Source: Amyelois transitella
Lineage: Eukaryota > Arthropoda > Insecta > Lepidoptera > Pyralidae
Assembly (NCBI RefSeq): GCF_032362555.1
Contig: NC_083510.1
Coordinates: 3,065,501-3,129,500, forward strand
Length of the DNA stretch: 64,000 nt
Direction: 5' to 3'
The notes under the pieces are model-generated. The model did not search any database and was not told the origin of the DNA. It worked only from the letters and a program-made list of their open reading frames with translations. Both the position numbers and the translations under genes were made by a program. Numbering within the stretch: the first letter of the stretch is position 1; each line of letters starts with the position of its first letter. Shown here in pieces: positions 44,517 to 56,500 of the stretch.

Positions 44517-47500
44517 TCACTCGCTTGTTTCTCCCATACTAGCTAGTGGCGCCCCCATTTGCTGTTGAGAATCACCTGTTAAAAGTTACACTGTGAATTA
44601 AAGGTAATTCCTATGATATTTACTAAGATTTAAAGGACCGTTAGTATGTTTTTCACCAATTTAAATACAAATAATTGAATGTCGAAGGTAAAATCAATAG
44701 AATATACACTGGAATTAATAGATACTATTGGTTAAGCTACTCGTATAAGTTGGTAGGAAAATTAAACCTACAGAATTCTCAGTTAATCGAAATAGAGTAA
44801 GTCGATTTCTTAATAAAATTATGTTACATTTTAAAAACAGGAATGGAATTAAATGAATTTCATAAAAATATATATTTGATCTACACATTCAATTCTTATA
44901 AATAGTTTTGATCTAATAAATATTTATTTATATAGGTAGATTCTGCGAGTTTATTTGCCTACAGACAAATATGGTTAAAAAAGCAAAATTATAATAAAAA
45001 AAAAAAACAAATCTGCAGTTAAAATTACCTGAGTGTGCCAGGTCACTACTTAACGTCTGCGGTGAATGGGTACCTGCGCGTAAAGTGGCGTGGTCTTCTT
45101 CGGCTACGGCAAAATAATAGGTCATAAGCTGGTCACACAGAAAGGCAGGCTCACATATCACCTTCAGCATATTAATTCCCACCACGAGTATTAAGAATAG
45201 TCTGTCAGTTGTTCGAATGTAAATAAATTGAAATATGTTCTCAATTTTATTCAAAGGGGTTTTAAGTCTTTATACCTCATAATGTGAAATGAAGGTGAGG
45301 TGTGAGTCCGCCTTTACATAAAAGCTTGGGAAAGCAATATGTAACAGAGTTGATATTAAGACAGAAATAGAGAGGCGTCACATACTATAATAAGACGGAT
45401 TAAATTATCAACTCTGTTAATAGGGTAAACTTTGTAGCTGCTACCTACAACACGTATTTACAAATAGATAATTCAAAATAAAAAAATACGTACTTCAGGA
45501 ATACATTATGAAATATCTTGGTTATCTTTATACACTTTATAAAAAAAAAACAAAACAAAAATAAAACATGAAAAAATCTATAAAAGAATCAAAAGTCAAG
45601 TTACTAATCAAACACATATCACTCACCTGTATAAGGGAACAGATATTTATCGTGGGGGTGGTGTTTGTCCGAGCCCTCCGACATCCTCTCTGCGTAATCC
45701 GCTCCATAGTGGCACTCCATCTTCCTCTGATAGTCATTCTTCAGCATCGTGGCAATACCGGAATCCCTGAAATCCCTCGAGGGGTATCCCTCGTGTTCCC
45801 TAGTTGTCACATTAGTGAAATCTCTGGAGCCGTAGATGTTTGAATCGGGGCTGAGGTATTTGGTGGGGCTGTAGCCGTAGTCTGAGGTTCTGGAAGGAAG
45901 ATAAGTCTTGGAGCCGTACGGATGGGTTGGCAGTCGGTACATGGTGGGGGAAATGGGGTAGTTGGGGTCGTAGGGCACTTGTTTCTCGGCGTCGTTGGGT
46001 AGAACGCCGTACATGAGCTCGTCTTCCATTACGCCGTATCTGGTAGGAATAAAGAGAAAGTAAATTAAAAAAAAATATAATGGCTTTACAGGCTTGCACG
46101 TATTACCCAGCGGAAATCTGTAAGGGCCTTTCCCTGCATCCTGTGCCTTATATGGGAATTCCCTTTATTAACTAAAACGCACCTATTATCCAACGGGAGT
46201 CTGGAGGCGTCCACACTTGCGACATACGTGTCATGTACATTCTCCAGTAGAGAGGGTTTCATCCTGTGCCTTAGATGGTACACGTCGGAAGTCAAGTCGG
46301 GGTTGGGCAGCGGGTTGGGGGACGGCGACGCCATATTGGGGTTCAACCCCTCCGTGTCCGAGCCGGTCTCTTGAGACCATCGACCCATTTCTGGGTGGTT
46401 CGATTCTGTGGAATAAAAATTTAGTTATAGACTGAATTTGGCAACGTAATTGAGTGTGTCACTTTTGAATTCTTATTTGAGTGCTCAAGTGGTCAAAATT
46501 AAGTGAAAGATCTAGTGACGTATTTAAACTATGCCATACCTTCTCTGATGTGCGGCGGCCACCGCGACGTGGAGAGCGGCGCGCCCTCTGTGATGTTCGG
46601 CAGGAACCCGCCCGCGCTGCTTGAGACATGTTCCCCTGTAAATTGACACATTAGTTATAATTACACACACTATTAAAATTTCAAAGACAATATTAATTTC
46701 TTATCAATATTAATTTGCTGGTTTGCGAAAATAGACTATTGCTATGTGAAAACAGAAAAATTTGTGTTCTTTTTAACTTGGAACTTACCATATCACAATG
46801 ATCATTACATGAAATGACGGTTAAGTTACCGAACCTTTTTTGGCTCCAGTGGTGTTTTTATTTCTGTCATAAATGGAGGTGATGTTATTAATATGTAACT
46901 ACGTACTATTTAGTACTAACTGGTGGCAGAGGGCGAGTGCCTACACCATGAGTGTCGTGTGCTAAAAAACCAGGACGCAGCTAGAGACTGTCGGAGTCTT
47001 TGAATTGAACATCGGGAGCACTATACTCATATTGCTGACAATCGTATCTTGCATATTCAAGAATAGGTTATAACTGGTAGCAGAGGACGGGTAGATATGC
47101 TCTGCTAAAGCGAGGACGCGAACTCGTGACTGCGGGTGCTGTGGGAACTGTCGCTGTCAATCCATTTTGTCACTACTATCTCAATTTATTTATTTATTTA
47201 TTTACGCCAATAATACAACGGTAGTAGTACACCTCTTAAAGAAAGTATTTGGCAAGGAATTCTTATATAACAAAATGAAATATTGACAGTCTGTATTTCA
47301 AATAAAAAGGACAAAATAAAGGGTCGAGTATCGCTCCCAATCACTTCTGGCTTCAAGGAGAGGTATCATGTAATAATTAAGTACTAACTGGTAGCTGAGG
47401 GCGGGTGAGTAGATCGTGACCGCCTTGTGCTGGTCTCGTCGTCGTCCGAGGAGTGCGAGGACGCCAGCTCGAGGCTGCGGGCGCTGTGGGAGCTGTCGCT

Positions 47501-50500
47501 GTCGGTCCCCTCAGTCGCTTCTTCTGTCCCGCCCGCAGTTTCTTCCCTTGCTGCTTTTCGACGGCGACGTTCATCTGGTTTGTAAAATTTAATAACATTT
47601 TTCAGAAAACTTAATAATAATACGGGACAAATTAGACAGATTGATTTAGCCTCGACGTAAGTTCGAGACCTGTGTTACGAGATACTAACTCAACGATACT
47701 ATAATAAATACTTATATAGATAAACATCCAAGATCCAGGCCAATCAGAAAAAGTTCTTTTCTCATCATGCCCTGGCCGGGATTCGAACCCGGGACCTCCG
47801 GTGTGACAGACAAGCGTACTACCGTTGTGCCACAGAGGCCGTCTAAGGAAGTTAATTAGTTATGTATGGGAAATTCAGTGATTTACTTTTTTATGATTGG
47901 TTAGTTTTATTTGGACATAATACGTAGCTGTTGAGACCTACTCGTTGATGAATAAGATAAAATCAATTTTTCTTGACCTTCCATTGGAATCTGCGAGATA
48001 CGTGGGCATTATGAGGGCTTTAACTAAAAAATGGCGTCTCTTTTATTTACAGCTATTGGTTGAAATCTACTGGGAATATAAAATTAGAACTGACCGTCTT
48101 TCCGAGAGTGCAGAGAGGAGTCGAATCCTCTGAGATAGGCGGGCATATCGCTAGCGCTGGTGTTGTAGTTAGACGTCGATGTGCTTGTGTGGCGAAGTTG
48201 ACCGTCGCTGCGACTGTTAACAAACATTTGACTAGTGAAGTACTACTTTACAGTAGATAAATCGAATACAGAGTTAAACTTTAGGTACTATATATCTAAG
48301 ATTTTTTTACAAATAAACAAAATGGTAGGTATATTTTTACAATTACTGAATGAAAAACTGCCTGAATTGGCATAGGCGACAAGTCGCAAAAACTGTTGAA
48401 TTCTTGTAGCTGAATACGGTAATAAATATATTAGTGCTAGAAAAGTACGTAAGTAAGTCTAAAGTACCCGATACCGCCGAGCTTGTATGAAGAGAGTTAT
48501 GAATGTGGATGAAGCGAAGGAAGTATGCAGAGATCGTGGCAAGTGGAAAGAGGTATTCTCTGCCTACCCCTCCAGGAAAGAGGCGTGATTTTATGTATGT
48601 ATGTTTGTATGTGCTAGAAACCTGTATGGGCTCGAACTGGTCTTGGTAGTGGAACGGGACGTGGTCGACGAAGCTGAAATCCCGATGTTACGGAGCTGTC
48701 TTCCTGGCTCTGTGCTGCTGTGGTACGCCAGTGCCGATCTGACATCAAAGTGAGTTTGTTTTATAAAACAAATGAAAAACAGATATTAAAACTAGACACT
48801 AGATGTATTGATTATATATAAGTATAAATATGTTGAGTGTTTTGCATAAGTAAAGCACTTACCTGTTGATCTGAGATAGATTTTGGGCACTGCTACTGAC
48901 TATAATGGAAGTATCTGCTAGCGGGACTTTCTTTCCAAGGCATCGGAGGATTGTTCTGAAAAAAAAAGAAAATCTAAATACTCGTACCTATACCTAAGTG
49001 CTTCGAGCAGAATGGTCATGAAACACATCATTTATTGTTGTTTTTATCGAAAAAATTGGAACATACTATGTTTGTAAGTAGTTTCACTTACTGCCTGAGG
49101 TTGTCTCTGACTCTTATATTGAAGGCTATGTAGCCGAGTGCGGCGGCCGCGGCCAGCACAGAGCTCAGCACGTCCCGCCTGACTGTCACGCTGCCAAGGA
49201 GCCGCGTGGGCCAATAAAGAAATCCGAGACGTGTGTCATGGTATACTATGTTTGTATATAGTTTTACTTACAGCCTAAGGTTGTCCCTGACTCTTATATT
49301 GTAGGCTATGAAGCCAAGTGTGGCGGCCGCGGCGAGCACAGAGCTCAGCACGTCCCACGCTGCCAAGAAGTCGCGTGGACCAATAAAGAAATCCGAGACG
49401 TGTGTTATACTATGTTATATTTTGTAGTATGTTTGTATACTTCACTTACCGCCTAAGGTTGTCCCTGACTCTTATATTGAAGGCTATGTAGCCAAGTGCG
49501 GCGGCCGCGGCGTGCAAAGCTACGGCCGCGGCCAGCACAGAGCTCAGCACGTCCCGCCGGGCGCCGGTCTCGCTGCCAAGGAGCAAAGCACTGGCCCACG
49601 CGGCACAGACTAGTGGTAAACAAACGATGCTGACGGCTAACAGCATTCTGTAAGAATTATATTAGTTCATGGAAACGTTCTTTTTCGTACAACATTTAAA
49701 TTGCATGCGTTTACGTGTTTCTTGGAGTTTACTGATTTAACTACTGAATTTCGTCCATCCCAGTGTGGCTCTTTCTGTTCTCTCTACTAATATAAATGCG
49801 GAAGTTCGTAAGGAGGTGTGTATGTATGTTTGTTACTCTTTTACACAAAATTTACATTTGGTAAACTGGTAGAATATAACTATTTTATTTTTATGACGAA
49901 ATCCCCATGGGAGCAAGGTACGGGGACGCAGCTAGTACTTCATAAGTTCCATACGTAAAGTATACAAAACAAAAAATGTAACAATGGATATTAAGCCAAA
50001 TAGCTGAACGTGGCCATTCAGTCTTTTCAAGACTGTTGGCTCTGTCTACCCCGCAGGGGATATAGACGTGACCATATGTTATTACAGTGGTGGTGGTATC
50101 CCATGAACCTCACCTCAAGTTCCCAAAGCCAGTGACGTGGTCGCGCACCGTGAAGGCGGCCCCGGCGGCGCCCGCCAGGCTGGCCAGCGCGGCCGCCGCG
50201 CTCGCCGCCGCGGGCACCACCACCCACCACACCACCGGCTCGTGGCAGCTCACCCAGCAACTACAACAGATACATAGTCCAAATACCGCAATAATAGTAA
50301 AGAGGACTAATATTGGTGTGTGGTTCCAAGCACTTTAATAGATTAGGACCACTCTATCTCTTACCCGCGGATGACGTAAAAGGCGACTAAGAGGTAGGCT
50401 TATAAACTTGGGAGTCCTCTTGTAGGCGATGAGCCTTTCACTATTTGAATCTCAATTACATATTTAAGCCAAATCTTTAGGCGGCGGGCTTTTCGTTTCT

Positions 50501-53500
50501 CAAATTGTAATTATCCCAATGTAGGTAAATTAAAATGGATTGTGGTATAAGATACCAAGTCAACGCCACTAAAAATACTCGGTACCGATCAATTCTAGTA
50601 AACGATGACTGTACAATTGGCCTTTAGACATCCGACGCGGCCAAAGCTTACTAAACTTCCAGAGTCCAAATCAGTTTGCCCAACAAGGAGACACATACTC
50701 CGACTCCTAAACACAAGTCATCATTCCAACAAAAACTCACAATAGCGCGTTTCCATATTGGTGTTGATGATGGCTGGCCGCCAAAGCCAAGACCACAGCT
50801 GGGGCCGCGTACCCCACAGCTAACTGGGCAGCCAAAGGTCCATGGTTCACGTCTCGGAGTTCCCGGAGCAGCCGCCGCAGTTGCCAAGCGTCGCACGCGC
50901 TCCAACCAAGAGCGGCCACCCACCAGTAGTGTAGGCCCATGGCTATTAGTTTACACGCGAACTGTTGATGAAGAAATCAGTTTTGACAAATAATATCAAT
51001 TAGCCTCCTTTGATGTCGATACAGAAGTATCCAAACATGTGAGCAATTGCCCTGATGATTGATGAAATAGTTATACTAACTACCATTATTTGCTGTATAA
51101 TTATGGTTCTTTAGGTTAGTGTTGTTTTTATGAACCAAGAAATTTTGTAAACCTCGCTAACATATGGAAACTGTTATTTTTATTTATACTTACTAACAAT
51201 GTTTGTTCAAGTTAAAGACTTACCTCATTTTGCACAAGTGACGATCTAGCCTTCAAAGCGATGAGAAACAGCAGTTCAGCCATAAAAATGGAGAAGATGA
51301 GGTGTTTATGTATGGAGTTCGACACCGTCGCCGCTCCACCGCGCATGAGGCACAGAGCGGCCCATGTTACGAACAGAAGTGGCAAGGAGAGACTGAAGGC
51401 GGTGTATGACGTCACGGATTCCAGGAGAGACGGCTCGGGGATGAACTGGAAAAGAGTTTGTTATCAACAACGGAAATTTTTCCTCGTTCACCGCGATCGT
51501 GAATATTTTCAGTACCATCTGGTAACAATATTCTGTCCTACAAAATGGTACGGTTTTCATTAGTTCTGAACAGATTTTGTTCCCAACGAAAAGGAAAAAA
51601 AAATATATAGTTCGGTGTCACATACATATATAAGAGAGCAGAGAAACATGACTCTAGAAACATTGTTCATAAAAACAAAAACGGGGAAACGTTCTCTTCA
51701 TGCGAATGTGCACACAAATATGTTAAATTCTTATGCGGGTAGGTAAGGTAGATAATATCACTTCCACATCTCAAATAATACTCTCACTTTTCTAATCCTA
51801 ATATTAGATTCTAACTTAAAATCTACAGTTTCATTTCAAATCCGTAATATACATAAAACGTCAAATAGTTACCTCAATATCGACTTCATCAACAAGAACA
51901 GCGAAGGTAGACAAATGGTTGCAAGTGCAGTTGATGAGCAATGGCTCTCCCGAGTACGGCGACCAATCGTAGTCGATTTCAGTGTGACAACCCACTCGGG
52001 ACCATTCGCCAAATCTGGTCAAGAACGAAGATAGGTAATTTAAATAAGCACTTTGTAAGGGAGTTTTATAAAGTTATGCCAAAACTTTTGTACTACCCTC
52101 AGATTAAAATTAATGAAAATATCTAACTTGCATTCATTGGATTCAGATATTACTTTTATTATGAAAGCTGGTAGTGAAATCTTTCATGCTATAAAAAGAT
52201 TGGTATTGTGATCGGCATTTGCAGACATGCCATGAAGCACTCGTAAAGTTGTTTTGTAATCTTTAGTAGCTTCCCACAATATCTACAGATCTTATTAAAT
52301 GAAAGAGGTCTGTGGTTTGAAAATATTACTATTTGGTTTAATACATTTTCTCTTACGTTGTTTGTGCTACTCACCCTCTTATCGTAGACCAATGAACACA
52401 CTGTGGATTGGTTCTTGAGCCAAACGTTTCTACATCAATGTCAAGCCATAACTGTAGCCTTACGGGTCTCTTCAACCTGATCCCACTCATGCTTTTATAT
52501 ATCAACTTTTTGAAAACGTCCTTAGTGGAATTGCCGCCATCTTTGTTTTTACCATCGTCTGGCATCATTGATAACGCCATGACTTTTGGACCATCTGGCT
52601 CTATCTTATCAGCAACAAAGGAAGCTTCGTTTTCTTGTAAGTTTTCGTTAGTGTATGAACTCTTTTCTTGTTTTTTGTACGCTGGTTGAATCAAAATTGG
52701 ACCATGATTTTCTTGGTTCGTTTCATCATCATGAGACCAAATATTTTTAGTTTGTGGGTTGGTGTTGATGTGATTAGGGACGTGATTTTGATGGCCTTTG
52801 TTTGTGTATGTTATTCCTAAAAGATAAAAATTAGAATACATTTTACATATACGTTATTCATGAAATATGATGAAATATCCTTGTAAAGGTATCATAAATT
52901 ACATCTAAAACTCAGATCCACCAGAAAGAAACATTATCTTCAATACAGTTTTCAATCTAGTAGGTACCATTAGGTTTAAAGACCCTTGTATACCACAAAT
53001 TAAATTTTTCACACACCAAAAATTTCGTTATTACTGAGACTCTTCTTACCTTCCAAATCGTCCATATTGTTTTCCAAAGAGTTATCCTCTTTCCCGTCGT
53101 GAGATTCCCTCATCCACACATACTCGGGCACGTACAGCGCCACCTGTATGATAGGCGAGCCAACTGTGATGTTGACTCCCCATCTCTGACTGACTGACTC
53201 GTCCATTCGTAAAGGCATTAATTGGGAGGTGTTACGAGAGTATTGCAGATACGAGAAAACAGCTCGGGATTCGTAGTTCATTTCCAGATTTTCTAAAAAA
53301 ATTAGGTTCACATAAATATAAACAGAAAAATATAAAAAGGAACCTTACATAAGAATAATAAAAAGCTTATATTTGAGTCCGAAGATTTTAATGGACACTC
53401 CTCGACACACACAAGTTGTTAACTTTGTTAGAAAACAATAAGTCTAATAAGAGTATCATGTGGTTCTCGGTATACGGAGAAGTACTCCTTAAGATTCAGG

Positions 53501-56500
53501 AAAAAAGGAGTTCTAAGGAGTAACTACACATATTGGATGAAAATAAACTTTCGTGTAACAATATTACACTACTCACAGTAATAAAATAACTTACCATGTA
53601 AATTACTATTAGCAATTCCCAACAGATCTAAAGGCAGCAAAATCCTCGTGAACTTATCGAACTTGTTCTTATTCTTCACGTAGTTGTTATACTTTGGAAA
53701 CGAAACGGTGGGGCTCGAGACTTTCTTCTTATTTTTCCCGTTGCCATAGTAACTGGTTTGTATGGGCGAGTGTAGGAATGCCGATGTGTCGGGTAGAATT
53801 ACCCGTTCTGTCGTGTAAGACTCGATGTTGTAGCGATTGAGCTGGGTGGGCTCGAAACCGTAAATCGATTCCGCTGTGACTATGTCCACTCCGATGACTA
53901 GAATAATACATTTTCAATGATTATTTGCAATTTCAATTCAAATTCAACTTTTTTATTCATTATTATGGGATACTTCGTATCGCTTAATAATTTGGTCTAA
54001 CTTTCTATCTTAAACTATTTTTTGGTTTGACAACATTGGTTGACGTCAAATAAATTACTTATAACTAAGTTTACTGCGGCTTCCAAGCGTCAGTGCAGAA
54101 GAAGCGGTAACAAACTGCACTGCAATATTTCCATATATACTTATAGATTACCAATGGAACAAAGAATTTCAAGTCCACTTTTAATTTGACCCGTTGAATT
54201 TTAAAACCTGTGACGTGTTTCATATTACTTACCTAAATCACTGGTGACGATTTCAAAAGGACTGGTATATGTGTCATGTTGGCTCTCAGCAAGTACCGAT
54301 ATGTATTTGTCAAATTTCTGCAAAAGCTCTTCCATGCCATGGCCTGTTAGCTGACGTATCCGGCGCCATTCTTTTTCGTAGTCAAGATTTAGAATCGTAT
54401 TCGCTGATTTTATTATATTCTGAAAAAAAGACATTGAACTTACATATTTTGTACATAATATTTTGATGGCGGCTCACTAGTCTTACGCTTTCCCTTTAGG
54501 TATTTTAAAAATGTATTTTTCTAAAACCTCTATTGTTTCATAAACACTTACCTTCACATAATCCTTATCTTGACTATGTGTTAAATTCAAACCAGCCTGT
54601 TTGAGCTCATACTGCAGTAACTCCATCAGGATCCCCTCGGCGACCAGGATATCAGAACCGTATAGGTGTTGTGTGTTCAAACACGCCGATGTTAAGTCTT
54701 CAGCTAGTCTTACTCCGACGAATGTATTGACAGCTAATTCACCAGTTTGAATTTTGTTAAGCTAAAAAGTATTAAAATGTATATGTCAGAAAGGCACAAA
54801 AAGAATAATGTCATTAATAAACAATATCACGAGTCAAATATTTTGTAAGAGGATAAAATTTCTTTTATCGTATCATACAACCGACTGAAAAATTTCATAT
54901 CATACAAGTTCAATATCTGATATATGTCTAAAAACTGATAATAAATGTTATACACTAAAAACATACCTGTTTACGAAGTTGATAAAACGTAGACGTGGTG
55001 CAATTGAACATGTCCGGTTCCTGCCAGGGTATAACATGTGTTTCGTCGCACATTCGTGTAGCCTTGCCACTGGTTCCTATTGAAACAATTTATAATTTTA
55101 ACAAAAACTAATCTTAAATCAGCTTAACTACATTTTGTCTTTCGTACACATGTAATTATCAATATAGGATTGTTTAAGTCAACATTCGGTGTACAACTTT
55201 TTAAACATTTGACATACACGGAAATTTGCACGTTGCTGCACAAAATATTACGACTAATTTTTCCTTGACAAACAGGTATTTCGTCTTTAACAAATATTAA
55301 TATACGAATCTGAACTCTTTGAATGGTTTAATGAAATAAATGTTAAAATTTGAGTTTATGTGATTGTAAATACCTGCAGGACAGTCTGTGAAAGCTTCTA
55401 TACCAAATTTAGTTCGTGGCCACCACACTCCGTGAGAAAACGATCGAGGACATCCATCATAGACCACTGTAAAGAATGAGTTAGTTTAGAACCAAGCAAA
55501 ATGAAAATAGGAAACATTCTCAAAATGACAAATAAGGCTGTAGACAACATCTGAATACAAAGTTTTGTATGTAGTATTGAAAAACATTTTACTTATGCGA
55601 GAAACCGCGAGAAACATTAATCTGGAATGAGATATTCAGAGAATCCAATACAATCATCTCAAATCAACTTCCTACATGCTTTTTGAATACATCATGTCAA
55701 CTCACCCTCGCATCCATTATTAGGTGCGACCTCAGCATAGGCGTTAGCACAAGCGTCACAAGCCCTCCCTATAACGCCGTCGCGGCAGTGACACTGGCCG
55801 GTGAATGTTTCACACGAACTGTTGAGAGAACCCGCCGCGTAGCACTGACATGGTAGGCAGAGCTCCGAGCCTTCGGGCTTGTAGTGGTTTTCCTGATGGA
55901 AAAATGTAATAAACATTCGTCATATTTAGTGTAGTAGAATATGTACATACATAAGTCTTTATCCCTTGCGTGGTAGTAGGACTTAGAGGCCACGTTCAGC
56001 TGTATGGCTTCATGATGGAATTGAGGTTCAAATAGTGATAGGTTCCTAAATCATCACCAACAAACGGAATCCCAAGTATGTAAGTCTATCTAATGGTCGC
56101 CTTTTACGACATCCATTGAAACAACGTAAAACACGGAAAGTAGCATAATGCAGCACTAGTTATACAATGTATTTGTAATTAATCAGGTAAGAATGGTAAA
56201 ATTCGAATTATAACCTGATCATGGAAAAAATGCTTTCGTCATTCAGACCAAGTGATAAGTTATTCGTGACCAAGAGGTAAGCGCAGTTTGGATCTGTACT
56301 GTCGGCAGGATCGGCGGACGTTACCTTGCAGCGGCACGCGCCGGTGGCGGGGTGGCAGTGCGGGTGGAAGCCGCGCGCGGGCGCGCAGGCGCACGGGCCG
56401 CACGCCGCGCCGCCCCACCAGCCGCCCGGGCACACCGCGCTGCCGGCTTTTACGCAACCTTCGTCTGAAACAAATTTTTTAAATTAATTTTTCCGTGTGG

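Larger units (their letters stand above)
44517..48955 (-). other. stan: stan block 6: cytoplasmic tail exons
   Basis: Exons 48863-48955 (LRCLGKKVPLADTS), 48622-48738, 48095-48213 (SASDMPAYLRGFDSSLHSRK), 47389-47574 (SDSSHSARSLELASSHSSDD), 46540-46635 (NITEGAPLSTSRWPPHIREE), 46183-46405, 45627-46039 (Tyr/Pro/Ser-rich), 45029-45103 and 44517-44575. Window residues ~1713-2172. The acidic Ser-rich segment and WPPHIRE segment fit CELSR tails. The last two exons (AEEDHATLRAGTHSPQ; GDSQQQMGAPLASMGETSE) were joined only on splice sites and phase. Confidence 0.75.
49450..51445 (-). other. stan: stan block 5: seven-transmembrane domain
   Basis: 51224-51445 encodes TM1-2 (TSYTAFSLSLPLLFVTWAAL; KHLIFSIFMAELLFLIALKA). 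50741-50961 encodes TM3-4 (CKLIAMGLHYWWVAALGW; LRELRDVNHGPLAAQLAVGY; YGN). 50114-50260 encodes TM5 (CWVSCHEPVVWWVVVPAA). 49450-49647 encodes TM6-7 (MLLAVSIVCLPLVCAAWASA; LGYIAFNIRVRDNLRR). The RDVN.GP, YGN and CW.S.HEP.(I/V)W landmarks of CELSR are present. TM5 to TM7 are unusually alanine-rich. Window residues 1451-1712. Confidence 0.88.

Noticed and set aside
47770..47843. Possible functional tRNA gene (tRNA-Asp-like) on the minus strand
   Set aside because: It continues without a break into a SINE body and tail found elsewhere in the window; the acceptor stem is poor. Treated as a SINE head.
50027..50338. ORFs rich in Gly/Arg or Ala on either strand around the stan TM5 exon
   Set aside because: Alternative frames of a GC-rich exon; only the frame giving CWVSCHEPVVWW fits CELSR and the splice phases.
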